Positions 34,999 through 46,165 are shown, counted from the stretch's first letter. The stretch: 64,000 bases of DNA from Aculops lycopersici (GCA_015350385.1 WNKI01000001.1:8940353-9004352), one strand, 5' to 3'. Notes: a model not told the origin generated them from the letters alone. Made by a program: numbers and translations.

Positions 34999-37900
34999 TC
35001 ATCGTTTCCGTTTCGCCAATTGATTGCTTGAACCGCTAACGTCAGCCGACGCCGAAGTGGTCGTCTGGTGGTTGTGGCTGCTCTTTTGTTGCTCCTTTCT
35101 TTGCTGAATCTCCTTCAGTTTCTGTCTTCTCCTCTGACTGGCGGTCAGCTTTGGCGTTGAAATTGCAGGTGTTGTTGTAGTTGTTGGTGATGTAGTTGTA
35201 GCTGTAGCTGTTGAACCACTAGTCGATGGTGACCCAGTGGCAGTGTTAGGCGCTAAAGTTGTTGTGGTTCCAGACCGCGACTTGGGCTTCCGTAATCTCG
35301 GCGGCCGCGTGCCGCCGCCAATGCGACACTCGCGTTTAATTTGCTTCAACTTGGCACAGGTAGAAATTGGCGAGTCACCGGCTGATTTGTCTCTGTTTGT
35401 TGGTTGCATCAGCAGAGGCAAGCTCTCGTCGAAAGTCAGATTGCGCGTCCTGAATCCGTCGATGCACTCGCTCCAAGCTATTTGTTATTGGAATTGTATT
35501 TTGAGTTATTATCTCTTTTTTCAATCATTTCAATATCATCGTCACAAGCCAAACAAACCAACGAATAGAACAAAGCTAATGAGTACAAGCACACACACAT
35601 AAAAGCTACTTACCTGACTTGATGTAGTGGCAAGCGCGGCGACAGTCTTTTGTTACCCGTCGCTGAGCTGGACAGTTGAAATTGGAGTTCTTCTCGCTAT
35701 TACCACCGCCATTAGCACCTACAGTTTCCTGCATAGTGGTTGTGGATCCATCAATAAGCGAACCCGCGACGGCCACCCTGCCGATCAGCGTGTCCAATCT
35801 AACGCGCAGCCCGTCGGCTGTGCAACTCGACGACCACTCGCCGCGCGCGTATTTGCAACCTGTTTCCCGAAGCGGAAAACACCGTGGGAGAAATTGGACG
35901 CAACCGGAAGTTTGCGCAAATCGGAAGGTGGGACAACATGAATGGTTGACGACAATGGTTTAAGGTTTTACAATGGGAAAAAGAAAAGGGGAAAGATTTA
36001 GAGGAGAGAGTTGAGTTAATGGTGGTGGTTCTTTTCATTCACTCTCTACCTTCTCCACTTTGTCCCGTTAGTTTGCAACTCACGAGAGCTTATGGGATTA
36101 TTTCACTGTTCCTCTCAGTGGAGGTAGTAGTAGTAGTAGTAGTAGTATTAATGGTGGCAGTGGGTTTCCGTTGACGACCAAAGTCGTTTGCCACAGCGAT
36201 AGTCATTTTGGCTCGGCGGGTGCTCAATTCCAGGTGAACTCGACCACAGGATGCAGCGTAGTCATGGTCTCTCATTTTCCCTAGGGATTCCTTTGCCCTT
36301 GTTAGTTGAGTTTGTTGCGAGCAAGATGATGATGAGGACGACAACGGCAAAGTTCACGAGCTTTGCTGCTAATGCCGCTAATGGCACGCTAATGGCCAGG
36401 CAACTGCCATTTGATCGTCAATGTCGGCGCCCCTTTTTTGCTTCAACATACACCAGTTGGAAGCTTGGAGTTGGCTGGCCGACCGCCGAAACAACTAGCA
36501 GCTAGCTAGCTAGCTAGCAGTGAACTCTGGTGCTGAAACTGGAACTGAGATGCTCATATGGATGGGCTGTTACTTTCACGTTGCGAGAGAATGTGTAAAA
36601 TCATCAGAATCGTACACAATCGTACAACTTCACTTGCAAATCGTGCAAATCGATCGTTATCCTCGATGGCAAACGACGGGAGACGATAATATTTCACGCC
36701 CAATTAATTTTGCTCGCACGCCCACGAGGGACAAGCTGCCAGTCGTTTGGTGGCTCACTCGTTGGTTCGCTCACTTGCTTCCTTGTCTCACTTTAATCTC
36801 GTTTGGGGGGCCACTTCTTGCCTTGAGTTGATCCTGGCGCCTGAGATTTCGCTCGAGGTTAACAACAAACTAGAGAACACGACAACAAACTGGTGGTTGC
36901 ATATCGAGACTATGCTTTCGCGATCCGATTTGCACATAAATCACTGCTATCTATCCGTGGTTAAAGGGCTACGCAGAGAGCCCAGGCGAGAGAGTAAGTT
37001 AGCGACCCTATGCGTCTGGCGCTCATATGGAGTGAAAGGGAAATTTTGCCTCCTCCTTAATCATGAAATCATTTGCCTCAATCGCATGAACTTCTTAGGT
37101 GCCAGTCTTAGCAGCGGTTGCAATTTCTTGCGATCCGCTGCGAGGGGCATAAGTACAGTTGAGCTGGCAAGCTAGCTTGCCAGCTAGATGAACTCGCCTA
37201 CCACCAGCCGCCCATTCAACTGTGGTTTTGGCTCGCTTCGTTTCGCAGCAGATGGAGCATCAGTAACAACAACTTCAACACCGCAGCAACAACATCCACG
37301 CTGTTGCGATTCAAGTCAATCAATCATCCAAGTGTCAGCATCCGTTCGCCCCGAGCGAAAGCTAGAGACTTGGACTGACGCATGGTGGCCGCTCATATCG
37401 CGATGCCCGAAAAGATGCTGCTCGCCGTCTGGCCAAGTGTCTGCTAGCTACACACTCCGGGCTCGCCGCTAGTCGTCCGCCGGAAGTTGGCGCCACCATA
37501 TCGAGGTTTTGCAGGCGCAACGGCAGCTGTGACGCTAGTCGCCTCGCAGCATGTGAGTGGATGTTGGTTGTAACAAATAGCTCCTACTTGGAATGGCGCA
37601 AATATTTTGAGCCATTCCTCACTTGATTGGATCGATTAGTTCAGCAAAGATTGACTCTCTTTCTCTCTCTCTCTCTCGCTTATCATTGAATAGGCAGCTA
37701 GCACTCAATCAATAGCTAAGATGAAGATCCGAGGGAAGTAACAACAAAAGTTGACAACATTAACAGCAACAATTTTACTCCTGCAACTTGGACCTCCACT
37801 AAACGGCATGCTGAACTGAACAGTCGCCCCAACTTGCAGCTCAAGGGGAGGTAATACTTTTTGGCCATTCATTTACTTGTGTTGTTTACTCGCCTTAGGC

Positions 37901-40900
37901 GGCGCAGCTAGCATCCGACTGGTCGCTGGCAAACTCAGCGGGTATGACATAGCGACAAACGGAGGGATTGGCGTGAGCAATTGCGGTGAGCAGAAAAGTT
38001 TTGCCTTTGAGTTGGGCGGACATCTTCGAGTTTGTTGACACCGCCGCCGCCGCCGCTGGAGATGTCGTTGCATTTGCTGTTGCTGCCACTGCAATTTGTT
38101 GCAGCACCAGCAGCTCGTCAATAGTTGTGCTTGCAAGTCGGTCGGCCTCGCAGTAATGTAAACACTCGATTCCACTCAACTCGTCGTCGTTGGTGGCGGC
38201 GGAAACTCTCAAACCTTCGGCGACGTTAAAAGTGTTGCCGTCGAACGGACACACATAAACCGCTTCCACTGCAACTGCCTCCAAAAAGAGACAGCTTCAA
38301 GCTTGCGCTTTGCGCTCTAAAAAAATGACTCACCCAATTCGAGACTTTTCGTTCATTCCCAATTGAAAGGAGCAATTTGGTTGCCTCCGCCGCCGCTACT
38401 GTTGCTCTCAAGCTTGTATGTGAGAGTCCTTCATGTTTGCTCGAATTCCGAGCGATTCACTTGGACGCGAACTCGGATTACTTTTGTACTGATTCTCGAG
38501 TGGAGTAAATTGAAAGTGAGCACGAGATTCAATTTCCAGTTCCACTGAACGCCGCTGCCCTTTCGTGGCTCTCTCAGTCTCTGCCTGCCCCACTCCACAC
38601 TAAACCTAAGAGACTCAATGGGATGAAGCAAACTGGACGTTTTGCGTGCATGAGAGTGGAGCAGCTTTTGTTAGTGGCCGCACAAGTGGCCGATTGCGTG
38701 GCAGGTTGGTGTCGCAATTCAAGCAGACGGCGCGCAGGTGGGCTGGCGCTAGGTACAAGCGCCCAGCGTAGAGCGGATTAGATCAGCTAGCAGCGACATT
38801 GCAGCTCGAGCGCGTGAGCCGGTTAAACACATGCAGCGAGCGAGTTGGACAAACCAACAGTCACAGAGATGGACGCCGACGGCCATAGAATGACAGACAA
38901 GAAGGAAAGCGAGAGAGAAGTACGAAAGAACCACCTGCAGGTATAAAAACTCGAGACTCGTTCTGTGGCGCCAGCGTCGCATAAACGACGCCAGGTACTC
39001 GACACTTCCGCTTTTTTGTCGCTGCTTTCGTCGTAAGCCACCCTGCTGCTTGCGTGTGGCATTCGCCTCTCGAATGTTAACATTATGTGAGTGCGAGCGA
39101 CATAAATTATCATCCGCTTGCCATCTAGACTTAATGGCCAGGTTCACCCCTCTGACTGGCAATTCCATTCAAACTGTTAGCCTTTGTGGACCTTTACAGT
39201 GAACACCTTTAAGCAATCGTTTCTGTCCGAATCTCTGATTCGAATAACAAGTGGCTATTTGTTCGGCTGATCGAATTAGAATGTTCAAATTGTTAGATTT
39301 CAAATTGCGATCTATTTGTTGGAATCTCTTCTCTTATCTCTACCTCTCGCTTCCATTGCGAGATACATATACTACAAGCAGATTATAGTGATACTTTAGT
39401 CAAAGCATTCAAATTTCGCGCCTAAATTCCATTAGTTTGCCTATCTGCATACAAGCATCTACATCTAACAATGGCTGGCCCCACACTTCCGGTTATCTTT
39501 TTTCCTCTCTCTCTTTTTCGCTTCCTCGCTCCTCTTATTCTGCACAACTAGTAAAGTAACCGCAATTCCATCTAAAACCCGAGAGAAAAAAGAGCAACAA
39601 ACGACTTATTTGTGGCGGCGCTACAAATAAGTCGCTTCCGTTTGGCTAATTCACTCAGATAGAAGCAGGAGTGTGGCGCTGCAAGTTGGCGAGCTAGCTA
39701 GCCAATCGTCGAGCTAGACAATCGGATCTGGCAAGCGAGTGGGAAAAAAACAATTGCTGTCTCTCCTTTTGCTCGCAATTCTTTAAGCGAAAGAAAAGAG
39801 TGAGTCCGCGAGTGGGAAAATAAAGGGAGCAGAGTGGAGAAGCGACACGGTCAAATTGAATTCCGCTTCTAGCCACTTCCGGTGGCCATAGAACGCACGC
39901 GACTCAAGACCGCTCGGCGAGGAGAAAAGCAGCTGGCTGGCGATCTAGCTTGCGGAGGGATGAGAGTCGTTTTGTATGAATATTCAATGGGCGCTGTTGT
40001 GGCTGACGAGCTAGCAAGCGAGCTCGTCGAGTTGAATGGCAGCATTGGCGGTCTCGATCGGAGCGTGGCGAGTGTAGGTAGTTGTAGAGGAGAGTGGCGC
40101 CTAGAACCCTTTTTTCTCGCTCCCTCTTCGGCAAGCCAACTTTACTTAGCCCACTAGCTAGCCAGTTGGCCAACTGGCCTTCTTACTGTCTTCAAAGCGA
40201 AGGTACAATGGGGATAGGCCAGCTGCCATGTTGCGGGTGCCAGATTCATCAGTGTCGCTAGTAATCTGGCTCATTGGATTTGCTTTTGTTGTCGCTCTCC
40301 CTATCGCTTATGCCTCTGCTTATACAACTGGCCGTCACATCGTTTGCCCATCGGGTGTCTGATTCGCTTATCTTCAAACTTGGACTCGGCGACGGCGGCA
40401 AACTAAACAAAACTAAACTCAAGCCAACTCTGAAGTTGGGATTCAGTTTGATGCAGCCGCCGCTAGCGCAACCACCTCCTCCTCCATCGATGCACTCTAG
40501 TTTAGTTGGTCCACTAGATTAAACTGCTTGTTTTTAGCCAATCGTCCGTCTGCTTGGTCGCTTGCTCTTTCGGCTTATGAGTCACGGTAAAACGCGAGGC
40601 ATGAGAGAGAGAGAGAGAGAGAGAATAGGAAAAAACCTTGTAGTGAGAGGCAGACAGACAGAGAGAGAAGAGAAGTCACATTGTGCATCACAATCACGTA
40701 CCAAATAAACTCGGTCAATCGAGACCAGCGATCGAGCAATAAACTCCTGCTCCTCACTTCCGGTTTGTTTGGTCGACTCTGTCCGTCTCTCGCAAAGCGT
40801 GAGTTTCTTTGGGACATTCGGCTTGAATCGATCCAATGACAACAAAGAAGTTTGCTTCTGCTGTTAGTGTTGGTGTCGTTCGATCTGGAGAAAGAAACAA

Positions 40901-42556
40901 AGATAAACGATCGAGCGCCAGGAGGGATCAAATGGGGCACCGATCGAAGGGAACAAGTGGAAACTATCCACTAAATTGAGTTTGCCCCATCGGCTCTTGT
41001 CCATTTGTTTGCCGGCCACTTGCTGCTCCTACCTCTCCGACAACTACCTTGATTCCCTTAAAGTCGTGGCCACGCTTACTGTCTGTCTGACTCACTCACT
41101 GGCCGGCCGGCGACTTTCAGGTAAATTAATCGTCGCACGACTCACTGAACCTCGGCCACTTGACTCTTTGACCATCCACTCTCCTGGGCCACGCTTGTCG
41201 CTTTGAATCCTTGAGACCAGGACTCGCAAGCCAATTGATTGCTCTTCTCTCCGATGGCCAGTTTCGCTGCTCTCTCGGTCTTTCCCTTCGCTCGCTCGTT
41301 CGCTGATATCTGCTGCCACGCAAGCGAGCGGAGGCCAAAATCTGAACGGCGCGCGATCGGCACGCGCAAGCTGAAAAGAGCAACCGTCGCTGGCGTACCT
41401 CAAGCGATAGCACCAGCGACAGCAGCAGTGGTAGTGAGGGGCCAAAAGAGCAACAGCAACCACCAAAAGAGCAATAACAGACAATAACCGTCGCGGGGCC
41501 GTTCTTTCAAGTCTTCTTTACGCACAATGTGAGCATTCAAGAAGCAAACAAACTGATCTACTTACCCAACTGACATTCGCGCCTGACGATCTTCACTAGC
41601 TCGCAATTGTTGGCTGTTGCCGGCGACTTTTTGCGCCTCTTGCTCGCCTTTGGGCTCAGCGAATCGCCATTGGTGTTGGTATTGATACTCGGATTGTTGT
41701 TAGCGTTGCCGGAATCGTCGTTGTTGTTGTTGTTGCCGCTGTTCGGCTTCAATCTCAATTTGCGCGTTTGGATTCCTACGTGTGTTTTTAAGTGTGAAAG
41801 AGGCAACATGGCCAGCAGGTGGTTGGTCAGTCGGTTGGTTGGCCGGTAGGTGAAACAAAGTGTTTATCGCCTTGGTTGTTGGGTAATCCTATCACGCGCT
41901 TCTGATGTTGAAATTAAAATTATATACTCACCATTTGGACCGCACTCCTCCCAAGGTCCCTTCTCGTACTCGCACTCGAGTCCTGCATCCGAGTTGCTAT
42001 TGCCGGTCGGCGGCGCTGACGAGATTTTGACGCCGCTGCCGCTTGCTTCAACTTTTGGCGGCAAGCTAGCAGGTGACGTCTCGGTGGTTGTTGCCGATGT
42101 TGGCGACGAGCTGGCGCCGCCACCTGCGTTACCTCCGTGGCCCCTCTGTTTCTTGTGTTTCTTCTCCTTTGGCGGGCGGATTTTTGCTACTGTCGCTGTT
42201 ATGCCTTCTGTTGTAGTTGTAGTTGTTGCTGCTGCTGCTACTGTCGTCGTCATGGTTGCTGTGGCTATTATTGGTGTTGTTGTTGCCGTTGGATTTGTTG
42301 TGGAAATTGGAGCTTGCTGTTGGTGAATAGGAGAAGTTGAGTTCTCAGTCGTGAGAGTAGAGGTTGTGACTTCCGGTGTGGTGCGCACTGCATGCTGCTT
42401 TTGATGGCTGATGGCATTTTCATTCTCGACTTGTGCGCTTCCAGTTACCTGGCTAGCTGTTGCAATGATAATTAGGAGAGCTAGTACTAATGGGAATCTC
42501 AAGGTTTGGAAGCGTTCAGGTAACCGGAGGTTTTGTCCCAGAGTTGAGGTGTACAT
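34999..42556 (-). CDS. miple: Midkine/pleiotrophin family secreted growth factor (miple), four exons
   Basis: Secreted heparin-binding cytokine. Coding exons, in transcript order: 42556-41932, 41775-41566, 35718-35614, 35477-34999; introns of 156, 5,847 and 136 bp. All introns are phase 1 with donors GTGAGT, GTAAGT, GTAAGT and AG acceptors, giving 472 residues without a break. Residues 16-35 are a hydrophobic signal peptide after a basic N-terminus; then a Thr/Pro/Lys-rich linker to about 190. Two Cys hairpins follow: CEYEKGPWEECGPNG (195-209) closed by CELVKIVRREC (266-276), and ACHYIKSAWSECIDGFRTRN (307-326) closed by CAKLKQIKREC, both typical of midkine/pleiotrophin. The C-terminus is Thr-rich, then very basic (LAKRKR). 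Asn-rich insertions enlarge the loops. The third-exon acceptor is weak in pyrimidines, so that boundary is the least certain. The large second intron is a likely site for regulatory DNA. Confidence 0.86.
36496..36518. repeat. AGCT/AGC TAGC tetramer repeat
   Basis: About five tandem copies of the self-complementary unit CTAG/AGCT. Short forms of the same unit form the centre of the palindromes at 37162 and 44397. Confidence 0.85.
37162..37185. repeat. Perfect 24-bp palindrome
   Basis: The two halves AGCTGGCAAGCT and AGCTTGCCAGCT are exact reverse complements with no spacer. The same half-site (GCTGGCAAGCTA) occurs alone near 13905 and 14267, and a shorter palindrome of the same family is at 44397. 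Confidence 0.9.
39602..39634. repeat. Perfect inverted repeat, 12-bp arms
   Basis: CGACTTATTTGT and ACAAATAAGTCG flank a 9-base GC-rich spacer. It can form a hairpin in DNA or RNA and lies within the second intron of miple. Confidence 0.9.
40161..40178. repeat. Perfect 18-bp palindrome
   Basis: GCCAGTTGG joined directly to CCAACTGGC. It lies in the second intron of miple. Confidence 0.9.
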
Positions 42557-42725
42557 TTTCACTTTTTCTTATTTCTTTCTTCAACTTTCTTTGGCTGTCA
42601 TTGTTTCTTTCCTTCTATTTTCAACTTTAGAGGCGAAAAAGATTTCTCCCTTCTCCAAAGTTTTGAGATGTCCCACTACTTTGCGCGCAAGATTGGCAAT
42701 GAACTTGATTGGCACCTCGACTTAC

Positions 42726-42760
42726 TTCTCTCCTCTTTCTCTTGTAGAAAGAGGAGAGAA
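42726..42760. repeat. Perfect inverted repeat, 15-bp arms
   Basis: TTCTCTCCTCTTTCT and its exact reverse complement are separated by the five bases CTTGT. It lies 170-205 bp upstream of the miple start codon, so it could sit in the promoter or the 5' leader. Confidence 0.92.
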
Positions 42761-43004
42761 AGTCTCGTGCTCCTGTGGCGTCCACAAATCGAGGCTATGG
42801 AAGAGCTGGACATTGCGGCTGCGCGCAACGGTCGCCAGTCGGGCACCTCGACTTGCAAGTGGCGCCGCCTAGTCATTTTTCGGACTGCTCGTTCGACGAT
42901 GACGATGATGACGACGACGAAAAAATTCAACAAGTCACTAGGTGCCGCTAGTGAGGGTTTAAAGTAAAGCAAAAGACACACGAGAGTTTGGTTACTGCTA
43001 TCAA

Positions 43005-43010
43005 TTTATT
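43005..43010 (-). terminator. Poly(A) signal of the cuticle protein gene
   Basis: AATAAA on the minus strand about 175 bases past the stop codon; it is the first such hexamer I see downstream. Confidence 0.6.
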
Positions 43011-43182
43011 TGCACCTTTGTGCTAATCGAACGGATTATTTTCACACATTAAACCCGAAACATTAGCGACAAACATTTGTGAGAGTTTTCTTTCTCTTTT
43101 CTTCGAGACTGACAAATACAAGAGAAGTCATCGCAAACTAAGAACCGGAAGTTCTTTGGCAGAAGCAGTTGATTGGCTTCGC

Positions 43183-43776
43183 CTAGCTCGAGCGGGCGGC
43201 GGCCTTTTGGAACTGGTTGGCCTGGGCCATTTGGGCGTCAGTTGGGGCGCTAACGATGTACTCAGCGTTGGCGGCCGAGTCAGACTTGGTTCCGACCTCG
43301 TTGGTTTGAATGGTGGCGCGGTAGCCGAGCTCGTCGGCCACGTACTCAACACGCCGCTCGCGGCCGTCGGCACCGAGGATGGTGTAGAAACCGGAAACGC
43401 GGCCGTTTCCATCGGATTGTTCACTGTGAGCAGATCGACCACCGAGCGAGTCGGCGGAGTAGCTGAAAGCGTATGGGATTGGCCTAGCGAGTGGATCTTC
43501 TGGAGCTGGGGCTCCGGCAACGAGGGCCAGCGAGACGGCAACCAGGGCAACGGTTAGGGTAATCTGTTTTTTTTTCATTTGTTTTGATTGAATGGAATGG
43601 AATCGAATCATCAGGTGGTTCGAGTTTGGTTTTGTTGGTGGTGGTTTTTTGAGAAGGTACAAATTTGTAGGTCAGTTATTCGTCTTGTTTTGTCCTTAAT
43701 TTGTTTGCCTGCTTTTATGTAGATTTGATCTTGCCGCTTGATTGTATGAGATATTCCCAACACTTACCTTCATCAT
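43183..43776 (-). CDS. Arachnid-type cuticle protein with chitin-binding (Rebers-Riddiford) domain
   Basis: Structural protein of the exoskeleton. Preferred model: exon 1 at 43776-43768 encodes only Met-Met-Lys before a GTAAGT donor; exon 2 at 43563-43183 begins ITLTVALVAV after an ACAG acceptor (intron 204 bp, phase 0). The product has 129 residues: signal peptide ending near AGAPAPED, then the chitin-binding block with GFYTILGADGRERRVEYVAD followed by ELGYRA, then an Ala/Ser-rich tail. This matches the short cuticle proteins of ticks and mites. The tiny first exon is typical of arthropod cuticle genes. Reading straight through the acceptor from the ATG at 43578 would instead give MKKKQITLT, also a workable signal peptide, so the start is not fully settled. 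A TATA box lies at a suitable distance upstream of exon 1. Confidence 0.9.
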
Positions 43777-44396
43777 TTTGCTTGATTGATTGTTGTTGGT
43801 GATTTAGAAATTTTAAAGCTTCTATCTGGTTTGTTATTTGTTCAATTAAATTCCAAATCTTTGTTGCTGCTTCTGTTGCTCAGATTGAATCTAATCTCTA
43901 TCGTTTCGCTCGCACCTTCTTATATACTCTCGGCTCGATGCGCTACTTTTCACTTGGCGAGGTTTAAGCTATCGTTTAGGGTTCAGCTGGAACACCCAGA
44001 AGTTGGAGGTTGGAGGCTGGAAGCGAGAAACTAGATAAAGCAGGAGAAGATACCCAAGTTGCAAAGCTAGCTTACAACAATGTCTGATTAATTGGCTCAC
44101 CTGTGTGCGCGTGCCAGCCGGCGAGCGAGCTAGCTAGGTGGTTGTTTTGTACAATCGTGCGACAAGTGCGCGATAGCACATAACAGGTGGGTGCTGGTGT
44201 AGGGCGACGAATGTAGTGGCACAGGAGCCAACGAGAAGACGAGCACGCTTTTGCTGGTGTAGCGGCAGCCATCTTCCTGTTGGCACTGCTAACTGTTTGT
44301 TGTCGCTAAGCGATCAAATCCAATGGTGGCCGTAGCTTTTACTTTAGTCAGTTGGTATTTGCCATCTTCAGTTTACCTGCTGATGGTGAGTTAACC
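43777..44396. other. Upstream region of the cuticle gene
   Basis: It contains the cuticle 5' leader and promoter (TATA at 43919-43926, minus strand). Beyond that no gene is seen; the frames at 43786-44034 (+) and 44072-44272 (-) show no similarity. Confidence 0.6.
43919..43926 (-). promoter_or_regulatory. TATA box of the cuticle protein gene
   Basis: TATATAAG on the minus strand, about 145 bp upstream of the exon 1 ATG. Transcription would start near 43890-43895, leaving a leader of about 115 bases. TATA promoters are usual for arthropod cuticle genes. Confidence 0.65.
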
Positions 44397-44416
44397 GGCA
44401 AGCTAGCTAGCTTGCC
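44397..44416. repeat. Perfect 20-bp palindrome
   Basis: GGCAAGCTAG followed directly by CTAGCTTGCC. It shares the GGCAAGCTAGC core with the 24-bp palindrome at 37162. Confidence 0.9.
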
Positions 44417-45743
44417 AACCAAACTCTAGCTACTGGAAGCCAAGTTTACAGGCGCGTGAGCCGAGAGATTTCTCAGCACGTTGCGGTCGAAGTCGAGAAA
44501 CACGACCAACCGAATGGCAAACCAACTTTGCCACTCAGGCGCTCGACCTGACAAAACTAAGAGCAACCATAAAATCGGTATCATTTCAATCTGAACCTCT
44601 GCCGCTTGCCTCTTTCTCGTTTAGGTCCCACTATTCGAGGCCATTGAGCGTCGGTTAACAGGGAAATGGTAGCAGTCGATCAACCACCGGTTGCTCTTTC
44701 GTCGCTGACTAATCAAACAAATCGGGTTTACTTGTTAGCTGGTGAGTACACAAGACCAAGACTAAGAAGAAGAGGCAAGGCAACTGAAAGGATTATGATG
44801 AATAGTGAGAGTTAGTTAGTTTTGTGTTTGGCGACGTCGCTATTGCGCTGCTACTTGAATTGAATAAACAACTGCCTTGAAATAGAAAACGACGAGGCGC
44901 CAGTTCATTTGCTAGCGCCACGCTTACCAAGGTGCCAGCTCGCTGCCGTCACAACCACCTGTAGCTAGCTGGCACCAAATGGTTTTCGGATGAGAGATGC
45001 TAGCGCCAAAACACGCCAGGTAGCTGTATGCTTACGCCTGAATCCTATGCGCCTTTAACCGGATTTTTTTGCAATTTGTGTTTTCACCATCACCACCAAA
45101 ACCAGCATCCTATTCCCACGCTCTAGATTATCACCACCCACCAAGTGGTCGGCGTCGCGCCACCACCACCAGACAGTTGGGTGCCCCGTCGTTATCTGCC
45201 TCGTTTCTTGTGGCGTGGTTTCATCTACTCTAAATGTTTAATGAAGTCAAGGTTCCGCGCTCCCACTGCATTGCTACTGGTCTCGGTCTCGGCAGAAGAA
45301 AAAGGAAATTGAGATAAGAGGTGAGCAGAATGCTTTTTCTTTTCTGGTCAGTCGCAGTTAAAAATAGTTTGGATTAGAAAAACAGAACTTAGTCTCATGG
45401 TCTCGGATGAGAAGGAAGCAAGCAGAGGAACATTTAACGAGAAACAGAGGAAGAAGAATAAGCCCAAAGTTAAATTCATAAAGGTGATCAACAAGTGGCA
45501 CTCCATCTCCAATGTAACACGACAAATCGTTTTTTGCATTGGTGTGTGATACATTAGTTTGATCCATGCACTTAACGCAACTTAAGAGTATCTAGGTTAC
45601 GTAAACCAAACCACTGCCACTGAGTTGCCCTTCAATTACCTGTTTGCGCTCCCTCTCCCTTGGTTCATGTTGAGTTGCAGTTGGGTTTCTCTTTCTCTTT
45701 CTCTTTAGCCCCGTCTCAATCTCTATCTATTTGGTTGTGCAAT
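44417..45743. other. Non-coding stretch
   Basis: No supported gene. It carries several CACCAC tracts (45080-45180) and scattered CACCTG words. The minus-strand frames at 45348-45567 (68-69 codons) have no similarity and no promoter features that I can see. Confidence 0.55.
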
Positions 45744-45781
45744 ACGCGAGCACGAAATTCAAAGAATTTCGTGCTCCGCGT
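45744..45781. repeat. Long hairpin: 17/18-base arms, 3-base loop
   Basis: The arms ACGCGAGCACGAAATTC and GAATTTCGTGCTCCGCGT pair fully except for one bulged base, around the loop AAA. It sits 6 bases beyond an AATAAA (minus strand, 45787-45792) that follows the open frame at 45800-46165. It could be a structured RNA end, a miniature-element remnant or a DNA cruciform. No known family is assigned. Confidence 0.9.
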
Positions 45782-45786
45782 TTCTA

Positions 45787-45792
45787 TTTATT
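45787..45792 (-). terminator. AATAAA next to the 45744 hairpin
   Basis: AATAAA on the minus strand, 8 bases past the final TAG of the candidate broken frame at 45800-46165 and directly before the hairpin. It is the main reason to consider that frame a former gene. Confidence 0.4.
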
Positions 45793-45799
45793 GTCTTGT

Positions 45800-46165
45800 C
45801 TAGTTGTTAAACTTATCATCCAAAAAGCATCGATTCGGCACGAGTCCACGGTGACCCTGCCCGTTGCCCCAGAGGCCGTTGGTCAACTGAGAGGTGCGAC
45901 CTCCGCTTAGATCAGCAGAAGCCTTCATCGTCGTGTGCATAGGCCACAATTTCTTATCATTAGCGTCGCAAATCTTGGCGAGCTAGTCGAAGTTAGCGGC
46001 CTCATTAGCCGACTCCTTTTGAAACGAGTCTGAGGCATCCAACATGAATGACGATATCTCTTGTTCACAGAGGCAGGCTCCTTGGCAGAGGCTATTCTCT
46101 CGGTTCTTCCAAAGACTGAGGCCATTAGGCCACCCCAAGAGCACAAAGCCATCAGCTCCGACCCA
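45800..46165 (-). pseudogene. Candidate broken gene (one internal TAG), unknown family
   Basis: One minus-strand frame reads 60 codons, a TAG at 45985-45983, then 60 more codons to a TAG at 45802-45800. The translation is mixed and protein-like, for example ACLCEQEISSFMLDASDSF before the stop and LAKICDANDKKLWPMHTT after it, without simple repeats. An AATAAA follows. A single change (TAG from GAG or CAG) would leave it open. I do not recognise the family. A 121-codon stretch with one stop is not rare by chance, so this is tentative. The TAG could also fall at a splice acceptor (CTAG after a GCTAAC-like branch site). Confidence 0.25.

Larger units (their letters stand above)
35719..41565 (-). 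other. Large second intron of miple
   Basis: This 5.8 kb intron is about 40 times longer than its neighbours. I see no supported gene inside it. A 129-codon open frame on the same strand (37895-38284) has no ATG start and no similarity. The intron carries GTA triplet and AGCT tetramer repeats (36124-36148, 36496-36518), GA tracts, several perfect palindromes or hairpins (37162-37185, 39602-39634, 40161-40178) and scattered CAGGTRA words. Confidence 0.75.
42557..43182. other. Spacer between miple start and cuticle gene stop
   Basis: About 600 bp holding the miple 5' untranslated region and promoter and the cuticle gene 3' end. It contains a 15-bp-arm hairpin at 42726-42760 and an AATAAA (minus strand) at 43005-43010. 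The open frames here are under 155 codons and have no similarity. Confidence 0.65.

Noticed and set aside
37895..38284. 129-codon minus-strand frame in the second miple intron
   Set aside because: No ATG at its start, no similarity, no good splice pair; several frames of this size are expected by chance.
45831..45842. ATTCGGCACGAG, matching a common cDNA-library adaptor
   Set aside because: A 12-base match noticed after the fact; the flanks are continuous genomic-looking sequence, so contamination is not shown.
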